This document shows positions 54,875 to 63,200 of a stretch of DNA of 64,000 nucleotides, piece after piece (the first letter of the stretch is position 1; each line of letters opens with the position of its first letter). The position numbers were made by a program, and so were the translations under genes. The stretch lies in NCBI GenBank assembly GCA_001769125.1, contig MEOG01000105.1, positions 124,001 to 188,000 of the forward strand, given 5' to 3'. The notes beneath the pieces were generated by a model. That model was not told the DNA's origin. It ran no database searches and saw only the letters and a program-made list of their open reading frames with translations. The DNA is from Bacteroidetes bacterium GWF2_35_48 (GTDB taxonomy: Bacteria; Bacteroidota; Bacteroidia; Bacteroidales; GWF2-35-48).

Positions 54875-55906
54875 TCAATGTAATATTTTAAAAACAAGTT
54901 CCTGCATAAGTCCAAGTTCATCAACAGATGTTGTACCCACACCTTTTGCTTTCATGTCATAATTTCGTGTTTCTGATATAATCTGAATAACTTTTTGCAA
55001 TGAGTAATTTTTTGCTCCCGTTTTGTAATCATTTAAAAAGAAAGGGTTAATTCCTAATGCCGCTGCTATTGCATAATCATTAGGTCTTTCTGTTAAAGTG
55101 TGATAAATCAGAAGCCGGTTAAAATTCATGAAAATAGTATTAATAGTAATAATTATTGGATTTTCTTTAGGATTTTTACTCAAGTGCAGAATAATGCTGT
55201 TTGCTTTTAAAACATCTTTTAAATTTAAGGCTTTGCATAATTCAAATACATTGAAATCTTTACTTATGCCAATATTTTTTTCAATGTGTTCCGGTGTAAT
55301 GTTTCTTGAATCTTTTGGTAGTGTAAGAATCAGTTTTTTGAGCTCGTTTTGTATTTTTGATAAATCTGTTCCAAGAAAATCTGTGAGCAATTGCGCTGCT
55401 ATTGGCGATATAGTGCAATTTTCATTTTTGAGTTGGTTTTGAATCCATGCCGGAATTTGATTATCGTATAATTTTTTCGAGTCAAACAGAACGCCTGTTT
55501 TTTCTATCAGCTTACCAATTTTTTTTCTGCCATCAATGGTCTTGTATTTATAATTTATGACCAATAATGTTGAATTCAGTGGTTTTTCAACATAATGCGC
55601 AAGATTTTCTTCAAGTTCTTTTATATTCTGCGCTTCACGAATTACCACTACCTGATAATTCGACATCATTGGATATCTTTTTGCCAGATTGATAACTGTC
55701 CCGGCTTCTACATCTTTTCCATAAACTATAGTCTGATTAAAATCTCTTTCTGCGGGAGCTAATACATTTTCAAGAATATAGTCTGTAATTTCATCAATAA
55801 AATAACCTTCCTCACCCATTAAAAAATAAATCGGTTTATAGATTTTATTTTTCAGATCCGTCATTATTTGTTCGAAAGAAGGGCCGGTATTTTTTTTTGT
55901 TGCCAT
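54875..55906 (-). CDS. holA: DNA polymerase III subunit delta
   Basis: 343 residues, typical size. N-terminal FEQIMTDLKNKIYKPIYFLMGEEGYFIDEI and the internal VVVIREAQNIKELE, LLTDFLGTDLSKIQNELKKL and NVFELCKAL are HolA patterns. It is the clamp-loader subunit that opens the sliding clamp. No other replication gene is adjacent. The DPP III-like gene follows on the same strand. Confidence 0.9.
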   Translation of the reverse strand: MATKKNTGPSFEQIMTDLKNKIYKPIYFLMGEEGYFIDEITDYILENVLAPAERDFNQTIVYGKDVEAGTVINLAKRYPMMSNYQVVVIREAQNIKELEENLAHYVEKPLNSTLLVINYKYKTIDGRKKIGKLIEKTGVLFDSKKLYDNQIPAWIQNQLKNENCTISPIAAQLLTDFLGTDLSKIQNELKKLILTLPKDSRNITPEHIEKNIGISKDFNVFELCKALNLKDVLKANSIILHLSKNPKENPIIITINTIFMNFNRLLIYHTLTERPNDYAIAAALGINPFFLNDYKTGAKNYSLQKVIQIISETRNYDMKAKGVGTTSVDELGLMQELVFKILH

Positions 55907-56333
55907 TTAGTTTAATGATTCGGTATTAATTAATAAATGTTGCATGTTGCAGGTTTGACCGTAGACTGAGCGCCTGCCTGTCCGCCTGCCTGCCGGCGAG
56001 GCAGGGTAGGCAGGGAGTCGAAGTCAAGGCTGCATGTTGCAAGTTGCAAGGTTGAATTGATGCCTTCGATGCTGTTTCTTTGCTCAGCAACATCCGTTTT
56101 AGTTATTGGTTTTTCTTTCAACATTTATTGACAATTAATGTATAATCATTGTTAAATACGAGTCTTGTGATAAAAGTATATATTATTTTTACTATTGATT
56201 TCACGGAATGTCGTAGTTGTACTATTTATTTTATTATACTGGATAAATGAAAAATAACCTGTCTGCCGCCAAGGCAGGTCTGTGAAAATCTGTGCAATCT
56301 GTGGCATAAGTTTTTTTTGAAGCATGTTAAAAT
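55907..56333. other. intergenic region with GC-rich repeats
   Basis: I see no gene. A GC-rich block GCCTGCCTGTCCGCCTGCC...GGCAGGGTAGGCAGGG lies at about 55971-56010, flanked by GCATGTTGCAGGTTTG and GCATGTTGCAAGTTGCAAGG direct repeats. At 56258-56309 is CCTGTCTGCCGCCAAGGCAG followed by GTCTGTGAAAA and CAATCTGTGGCATAAG, a solo right end of the TGTGGCA element family. The middle (56110-56250) is A/T-rich with nothing recognised. Confidence 0.6.
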
Positions 56334-57104
56334 TTAAAATTTCAAATGTTTAACAGATTGCCCGTTGTTTTCAATTTCCATTAAAGCTTCAATTCCAATT
56401 TTAATATGGTCTTCTACAAACTGAGCCGTAACTTTTTTATCGCTATCAGCTGTTTTAACACCGTCTGCTATCATGGGTTGGTCAGAAACCAATAAGAGTG
56501 CGCCGGAAGGAATTTCATTATAAAAACCAACGATAAAAATTGTGGCTGTTTCCATATCTATAGCCATAGCTCTTGTTTTTTCAAGATATTTTTTGAAACG
56601 TTTATCGTATTCCCAAACACGTTTGTTTGTTGTCAAAACAGTACCTGTCCAGTAATCTCTTTTGTGGTCGCGTATAGCTGAAGAAACAGCGCGCTGAAGG
56701 TTAAAAGCAGGTAGAGCCGGAACTTCAGGCGGTAAATAGTCATTCGATGTTCCTTCGCTTCTTATAGCTGCAATGGGTAGTATTAAATCGCCAAGTTCAT
56801 TTTTTTTCTTTAAACCTCCGCATTTTCCCAAAAATAATACAGCTTTTGGCATAACAGCGCTAAGCAAATCCATAATTAATGCAGCATTCGGACTCCCAAT
56901 ACCAAAGTTAATCAGTGTAATTCCATTTGCTGATACATTTGGCATCATTTTCCCTTTTCCTAAAATAGGTGCATCGTACCATTCTGAAAATAAGTCAAGG
57001 TAATGTTGAAAATTTGTCAATAAAACATAAGGTGTAAAATCTTCAATAGCCCTGCCTGTGTACCTAGGCAGCCAGTTTTGTACAATTTCTTCTTTGGTTT
57101 TCAT
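56334..57104 (-). CDS. amn: AMP nucleosidase
   Basis: 256 residues from the ATG at 57104. The frame opens at 57140, but MKTKEEIVQNWLPRYTG is the usual family start. Phosphorylase-fold features: LINFGIGSPNAALIMDLLSAV, LGKCGGLK, EGTSNDYLPPEVPALP and AMAIDMETATIF, where Met-Glu contact the ribose. This short form, common in Bacteroidota, lacks the large N-terminal domain of the E. coli enzyme. Hydrolyses AMP to adenine and ribose 5-phosphate. A -7-like TAATTTTG lies at 57159-57166 on the minus strand in the short divergent gap to the next gene. Confidence 0.88.
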   Translation of the reverse strand: MKTKEEIVQNWLPRYTGRAIEDFTPYVLLTNFQHYLDLFSEWYDAPILGKGKMMPNVSANGITLINFGIGSPNAALIMDLLSAVMPKAVLFLGKCGGLKKKNELGDLILPIAAIRSEGTSNDYLPPEVPALPAFNLQRAVSSAIRDHKRDYWTGTVLTTNKRVWEYDKRFKKYLEKTRAMAIDMETATIFIVGFYNEIPSGALLLVSDQPMIADGVKTADSDKKVTAQFVEDHIKIGIEALMEIENNGQSVKHLKF

Positions 57105-57170
57105 GTGCTGTGTTATTAATTTTCTATCAAAATATCCCAAAAATATTTAATTTTATGACAAAATTAATTT

Positions 57171-57626
57171 ATGATACCATTAAATTATCCACAATATCAA
57201 TTTCGCCTTGAGGAAACGGATGGCAAAATTAAGATTTTTGACGAATTACGTAAATTGTGGTTAATTCTTACGCCAGAAGAATGGGTACGCCAACATGTGG
57301 TAAAATATCTGATTCAGGAAAAAAAATATCCGGCATCATTAATTGCAATTGAAGCAGGTATTGAGGTAAATAAATTAAAAAAGAGATGCGATATTGTTGT
57401 TTTTGATAACACTGGAACCCCAAAAATGATTGTTGAATGCAAGGCGCCTGAAATTAAAATAACACAAAAGGTCTTTGATCAGATAGCGTCTTATAATATG
57501 AAACTAAAAGTTGATTTTCTCCTCATAACAAATGGCTTGAAAAATTTTTGCTGCGAAATTGATTATGAAAAATCTGCGTATCGTTTTATTGAGGAGATAC
57601 CGGAGGTAGATTTTTTTAAGACTTAA
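57171..57626 (+). CDS. HsdR N-terminal-like PD-(D/E)XK protein
   Basis: 151 residues: a stand-alone type I restriction enzyme R N-terminal-like domain (HSDR_N_2). LTPEEWVRQHVVKYLI starts the fold; the nuclease core is Asp74 (KKRCDIVVF), then Glu89-Cys-Lys91 (MIVECKAPEI), with a following VFDQIASYN helix. No HsdM, HsdS or helicase is nearby, so it is not a restriction system here. Such orphan proteins are common next to holA/amn in Bacteroidota as far as I recall; their role is unknown, perhaps DNA repair. Confidence 0.87.
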   Translation: MIPLNYPQYQFRLEETDGKIKIFDELRKLWLILTPEEWVRQHVVKYLIQEKKYPASLIAIEAGIEVNKLKKRCDIVVFDNTGTPKMIVECKAPEIKITQKVFDQIASYNMKLKVDFLLITNGLKNFCCEIDYEKSAYRFIEEIPEVDFFKT

Positions 57627-57708
57627 TAAACATTATAAATAAATAAATATGCGAAAATTGAGTTAAATGAAATGCCGAAAGTGATGCAATTCGTATTCGT
57701 TGTTTTTT

Positions 57709-58083
57709 TTAGTATTCAATCATTTCAAAAGGAACTTCTACCATGTCGGCATATTCTTCTCCTGCTTCTTTCATGTCTTCATCATTGGAAGGATAATGCC
57801 AGCGTATCGTTACTTTATCGTTGTCTTCGTTCATTTCTTCTAATTTCAGAAGTATATCAAGAATCATTTTAGATGATGCTGTGTTGAAATAATTCAGTTT
57901 AAAATCGAATGTAATTTTATCGGGTACAGTTTCTGCAAAGGCTTCCATCCATGATAAAATGGGCTTGTAAAAGGCGGCAACATCTTCTGGCAATGAGCGC
58001 CCTGAAAGTTCAAATTTAGAATTTGCAGCATCTAAAATTACATTTGGCGTATCGTCGGTACCAACAAGGTTCATTGTATCCAT
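57709..58083 (-). CDS. siaC: SiaC-family regulatory phosphoprotein (DUF1987)
   Basis: 124 residues, the length of SiaC. N-terminal TDDTPNVILDAANSKFELSG and SLPEDVAAFYKPILSWME are DUF1987 signatures. The segment LNYFNTASSKMILDIL carries Thr68, the same number as the regulated Thr of Pseudomonas SiaC. SiaC is a partner-switch protein phosphorylated by SiaB and dephosphorylated by SiaA, and binds an output enzyme when unphosphorylated (diguanylate cyclase SiaD in Pseudomonas). No SiaD is in the window, so the output is unknown. It lies 11 bp downstream of siaB. Confidence 0.92.
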   Translation of the reverse strand: MDTMNLVGTDDTPNVILDAANSKFELSGRSLPEDVAAFYKPILSWMEAFAETVPDKITFDFKLNYFNTASSKMILDILLKLEEMNEDNDKVTIRWHYPSNDEDMKEAGEEYADMVEVPFEMIEY

Positions 58084-58094
58084 ATTTTATCAAT

Positions 58095-58661
58095 TTATAA
58101 ACTAACTTTCGAAATTAAAATAAAAAATGAAAAATTATCATCAATGGGTAAAAAATGATATTCAAATTTATTTCCCGTTTTTTTTGCAATATCTATCAAA
58201 CCAAGTCCTGCTCCGCCTTTTGAGGAAAGTTCTCCCCCCATTATTTGTTTTTTATAGGCATCCTTTAAACCTTCTTTGTCGAGACTATTTACCAACTCCA
58301 GAGATTTTCGCAAACTTGCAGATTTTTCATTTGTGAGAATATTTCCTGTTGTTATGAAATAAGATTCTTTATTTCTGCTTACGATAAAAATGCCATGTGG
58401 CTCTTGTTCGTCATTAATTTTGTCTGTATGCTTGCTGATGTTTTGTAGGCATTCTACCATAACATGAAATACCTTTTTCTGAACCGAGCTGTCTACTTTT
58501 TGCGATTCCAGATTTTTTTCAGCCATCGCAGTAAATGCTTTTGTTATCTGATGAGTAATCTCTCCCTCGTAAACAAGGCTGATTTCATTTTCTTTCATTT
58601 TTTTATAGAAGTCGTAAACAAATTCCAGAAAAGTGCCTGTTTTTATATTTTCAAGAAGCAT
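58095..58661 (-). CDS. siaB: SiaB-family protein kinase
   Basis: 188 residues. GHKL/HATPase-like fold: N-box region VMVECLQNISKHTD near residues 69-82, then GGAGLGLIDIAKKTG near 150-165 as the G-box. EISLVYEGEITHQITKAF begins the fold. SiaB phosphorylates SiaC. The order siaB then siaC is conserved with other Sia loci, and the phosphatase gene lies upstream on the same strand with a 193-bp gap. A -7-like TATTTTTG lies at 58698-58705 on the minus strand, suggesting a separate promoter. Confidence 0.9.
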   Translation of the reverse strand: MLLENIKTGTFLEFVYDFYKKMKENEISLVYEGEITHQITKAFTAMAEKNLESQKVDSSVQKKVFHVMVECLQNISKHTDKINDEQEPHGIFIVSRNKESYFITTGNILTNEKSASLRKSLELVNSLDKEGLKDAYKKQIMGGELSSKGGAGLGLIDIAKKTGNKFEYHFLPIDDNFSFFILISKVSL

Positions 58662-58854
58662 ATATATTTTTGTTTTTCAGTACCTAGTGTTTTATTGCAA
58701 AAATATCTTTTATTTCAATTACTTGTATTGAGAAATATCAATAATATTTTTGATAGTGAAATAATAGGAGTCTCGACGTAATTTGATTAACAACCGACAT
58801 TCAATATTCTATAGGTAAATTTTCAAATTTTCAAATTAAATAATTATCACATTC

Positions 58855-60051
58855 CTAAACCTTCAACCCAATAACCAAAATATCATCAATTTGCTCCAAC
58901 TGCCCCTTCCATTCATTGTGTTTTTTTTCAAGAATAAATTTTTGATAATCCATTTTATATCCATGAATATTCGTTAAAATATTTTTAAAGTTTGTTTTGT
59001 TTAATTTTTTATTATCAGAGCCACCGAATTGGTCTGCATAACCATCTGTAAACATATATATGATATCTCCTTTTTGCAAATCAATGAAATTACTTGAATA
59101 AACATTTTTGTCTTCACAGGGTGTGCCAATTGGAATTCTTGTCCCTTTATATTCGGTAAGAATTGAATTATGAACATGATAAATAGAATTACAAGCACCC
59201 GAAAACTCAACACTCATTTCATCTTTATCAAAGCAACACAGCGATAAGTCCATGCCATCACTCATGGATGATTTAATTTTTTTATTCAGCAATTTGTGTA
59301 TTTCATCATTAAGATGATTCAATATATCATAAGGGTGGATAAATACTTCTGTTGCTTTTTCTAACTCTCCTTGTCCTAAAATGCTTAACAAAGCACCAGG
59401 AACCCCATGTCCTGTACAATCTGCTGCAACAATATATATTTGTCCCATCCTTTCTTTTATCCAGTAAAAATCACCACTTACAATATCTTTGGGCAATAAT
59501 AAAATAAAATAATCATCAAAATAGGTTGAGAGTGTTCTTGTAGGTGGTGTCAATGCATGCTGAATTCTTTTGGCATAACGAAGCGAATCTTCCCAGTCCT
59601 GATTTTTTTCTGTAATAATTTTTTTTTGTCGCAAAATTTCGCTTTTCTGGTTTTCGAGAATATTGTTCTGCTTATGTATGTTCAGGAATACTTTTGTTTT
59701 GCTTAGTATAATAAAAGGATTAAAAGGTTTTACAATAAAATCTGCTGCGCCTGCTTCATAACCTTCCTTAATTTTGGGATCATCGGTATATACGGCTGTT
59801 AGAATAATTATCGGGATATCTTTGGTTTTAGGATTTGATTTAAGCAGGCGCGTAACTTCAAATCCATTTATTTTTGGCATCTGAACATCCATATAAATAA
59901 GGGCAAGCTCATTTTCTTCTGCAATTTTTAAAGCCTCTGCTCCATTCATTGCATAGAGTGTTTGTACTTTCAGTTCACTTAAAATTTCTGAAAGATATTC
60001 AATGTTCAAAGAATGATCATCTACAATCAATATTTTTTCTTTACAACCCAT
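58855..60051 (-). CDS. response regulator fused to PP2C/SpoIIE-type phosphatase
   Basis: 398 residues, soluble. Receiver domain 1-125: acidic Asp11/Asp12, phosphoacceptor Asp55 (YMDVQMPK), Lys108 (VKPF). A coiled-coil linker covers about 130-165. The SpoIIE/PP2C phosphatase domain covers about 190-398: SGDFYWI, AADCTGHGVPGALLS, DGMDLSL and MFTDGYADQFGG hold the metal-binding Asp residues. In Sia loci the phosphatase SiaA is a membrane protein; here the sensor part is replaced by a receiver, so phosphorelay would control SiaC dephosphorylation. The divergent histidine kinase at 60266 is the natural candidate input. Inference from position and domains. Confidence 0.9.
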   Translation of the reverse strand: MGCKEKILIVDDHSLNIEYLSEILSELKVQTLYAMNGAEALKIAEENELALIYMDVQMPKINGFEVTRLLKSNPKTKDIPIIILTAVYTDDPKIKEGYEAGAADFIVKPFNPFIILSKTKVFLNIHKQNNILENQKSEILRQKKIITEKNQDWEDSLRYAKRIQHALTPPTRTLSTYFDDYFILLLPKDIVSGDFYWIKERMGQIYIVAADCTGHGVPGALLSILGQGELEKATEVFIHPYDILNHLNDEIHKLLNKKIKSSMSDGMDLSLCCFDKDEMSVEFSGACNSIYHVHNSILTEYKGTRIPIGTPCEDKNVYSSNFIDLQKGDIIYMFTDGYADQFGGSDNKKLNKTNFKNILTNIHGYKMDYQKFILEKKHNEWKGQLEQIDDILVIGLKV

Positions 60052-60064
60052 GGTTTTTTTTTGA

Positions 60065-60095
60065 CAAAAATAAGTGTTTCATTTGTCGCTACCAA
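60065..60095 (-). promoter_or_regulatory. promoter of the RR-PP2C gene
   Basis: On the minus strand: TTG (60095-60093), a 20-bp spacer, then TATTTTTG (60072-60065), only 13 bp before the ATG. A short or nearly absent leader follows. Spacing is near ideal. Confidence 0.6.
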
Positions 60096-60265
60096 AAGTT
60101 TATATTTCACGGAGAAAAGTCCTCTTTTAATTATGGATACGGCGTTTCTTATTGTTTTATTGTTTATTTTCAAGATACAATCAAGTTTGAAGTTGAGATA
60201 TATCAAACAGATTTTAACATAAAAATTCTTTTTAACAAAGTACTTTTATAATTCAAAATATTCAC

Positions 60266-63200
60266 ATGAACAAACAAACTAAAATAACAAAGAAAATAAC
60301 GCCGGAATCGAATGTAGATTCAAAGGATAAGCTGATCTCTGAACTTCAGGAAAGAATTTCTTATCTTGAAAATAATAACAAGGATTTAACAAAAAAACTC
60401 AATCTTTTGTATCCTTCTGTAACACAAAATGAAATAACGAATTCTCTTCACGACTTTGTTGCTATAGCTGATGTTGTTATTTCAATAATTTATATTGTTT
60501 CTGATCAGAAATTCAGTTATGTGAATCCTGCTTTTATTAAGTTTACAGGATACAGTCAGGAAGAAGTATTTGAAATGAATTTCTGGCATTTTGTCTATCT
60601 CGATGATAGAGATATGGTTAAAGAGAATGGTCTTCGCAGATTGAAAGGAGAGCCTGTTCCAAATGATTACGAGTTTCGGATTATTACGAAGCAAAATGAA
60701 GTAAAGTGGGTTCAGATTAATAACAGCCTTATCAGATATAAAGATAAAAATTCAATTATTGGAATAGCATTTGACGTAACAGAAAAAAAACATTTTGAGT
60801 TTTCTCTGAAAGAAAATGAAAAAAAATATAAGATTTCAGAGCAAATGGCTAAACTTGGGTGCTGGGAGCTGGATATCATTAACAATAAACTAACCTGGTC
60901 TGATGAAATTTTTAGAATTTTTGAGCTTGACGCAAGTAAATTTATTCCTACTTATGAAGCTTTTTTAACTTTTGTTCATCCCGACGACCGCAATTTTGTT
61001 AACAATGCCTACATAGATTCTATTAAAAATAAATCTTCCTACGATATATGCCACCGCTTGCTTCTTCTCGATGGAACCATAAAATTTGTGCAGGAAAAAT
61101 GTTACAGCGATTATGATAGCCTTGGAAATCCGGTTAAATCATTTGGAATGGTGCTTGATCAGACCGAACAGGACAGAGCAAGGCAGGATTTGATTGAGAG
61201 CAATGAAAAGTTTAGCGCCATTACCCAGTCTGCAAAAGATGCTATTATCATGATTGAAAATTCAGGTAAGGTTGTTTTCTGGAACAAAGCTGCTTTTACT
61301 ATTTTTGGCTGGTCGGCTGAAGAAATTACAGGGAAAAATTTGCATAAACTTTTGGTTTCACCTACTGATTTTAAAATGTTTTCTGAAAGATTTCCCGAAT
61401 TTATAGATAGTGGGAAGGGCAGAGCAATGGAACAAACATTAGAACTAAAAGCAATTAAAAAAGATGGTTCCTCTATTTTTATTGATTTGTCTTTATCTTC
61501 TCTATTAATAAAAAATCAAAGACATGCTATCGGAATAGTGAGAGATATTACCGAAAAGAAAATTCAGGAAGATTTTTTAAATAAGCAAAATATTTTTTTG
61601 AGTTCTATTATTGAATCGCTATCTCATCCATTTTATGTAATAAATGCTCACGATTTCTCAATAGAAATTGCGAATAAAGCTTTTCTTGATACTTATAATT
61701 TGAAAGAAATTAGTAAGGGTAAGCATTTTTGCTATGAAGTTACGCATAAACAAAAAACTCCGTGCGCTACTAAAGAGCATCCATGCCCTGTGCAAGCTGT
61801 TATTGAAACGAAAAAACCTTCGCATGCAGAGCATATACATTATAATAAACATGGATTTCCTGTTTATTTTGAATTACATGCTTTTCCGATTTTTGATGAT
61901 AAAGGTAAAGTTATAAAAGTGATTGAATACTCATTGGATATTACTTCCAGAAAAAATTATGAAGAGGATTTAAAACTAAATGAAAAGCGTTTTGAAAGCC
62001 TGCTTTCATTGTATCAGTTGCACGATGTTACACCACAGGACATACTTGATGTAACACTTGAGGAAGCAGTGAAATTAACACAAAGTAAAATTGGTTACAT
62101 TTATTTTTACGATGAGAATTCAAAATTATTTACACTAAATTCCTGGTCAAAAGATGTTTTGCCTGCATGCGCTGTAATGGAAAAGCAAATTGTTTATGAA
62201 CTTGATAAAATAGGTTTCTGGGGTGAGGCTGTCCGTCAGAAGAAGCCTGTTATTAATAATGACTTTAAACTTCATAATTCCTTAAAAAATGGAACTCCCG
62301 AAGGTCATGTTGAAATATCAAAGTTTTTAACAATTCCGGTTTTTTATTATGATAAAATAGTCGCGGTTATTGGAGTGGGGAATAAAGGAGATAATTATAA
62401 TGACGGAGATATACGACAGCTATCGCTTCTTATGGATTCTGTATGGAGTATTATTGAAAGAAAAAAAGCAGAAGATGCTTTAGTTCTTCATGAGCAGCGA
62501 TACAGGGTAATTGTGGAAAGTCTTAATGAAGGTATTTTTTCTACAGAAAAAGGCTTGTTTATTTTTGTGAATAATGCAATGGCAACTATTTTCGGTTATA
62601 CCCCCGATGAAATGTTAGGTATGTCGTCATGGGAACTGGCCATTGAAGAAGAACAGATTTCTATCAGAAATAAAATGACGCAATTGGCACATAACAGGGA
62701 TGTAACACCAGTAGAAGTGCTATGTAAAAGAAAAGACGGAGAACAGGTTCTGGTAGAAATTTCAATAAACTTTTCTTATACAGATTTTAAAGTGATAGGC
62801 GTAGTTCGTGATATTACTGGTATTCGCAGGGCAGAAAAAGAGATAACAGAAAAAAATCGTTTTAATGAATTATTGCTGAATGCGCTTCCCCATGTTGCAT
62901 ATCTTATTGGAAGAGATCGTAAAATTCTTGCATTTAATAAACAGGCAAAGGAACTGGGCGCAATGGTTGATGAATTTTGCTGGTGCGGTATTTACCATCA
63001 GGATAATATTTCGGAAGATGAAAAAGAATTCTATTTGAATTATAAACAACCACGTACTGGAACACGTTGTTCTTTTTGTCTGGCAGACGAAATGTTTAAA
63101 ACAGGCAAGACTCTGAATAAAGAAGTGGATGTTCATGGAAAAACATGGGACACCTTTTGGGTACCTATCAATGAGAATACCTATCTCCATTTTGCTATTG

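Noticed and set aside
55930-56124. Small minus-strand gene in the spacer upstream of holA
   Set aside because: The translation is Gly/Gln-rich repeat sequence from the GC-rich dispersed repeat.
57171-57626. Part of a type I restriction system
   Set aside because: Only the HsdR N-terminal-like domain is present; there is no helicase part, HsdM or HsdS nearby.
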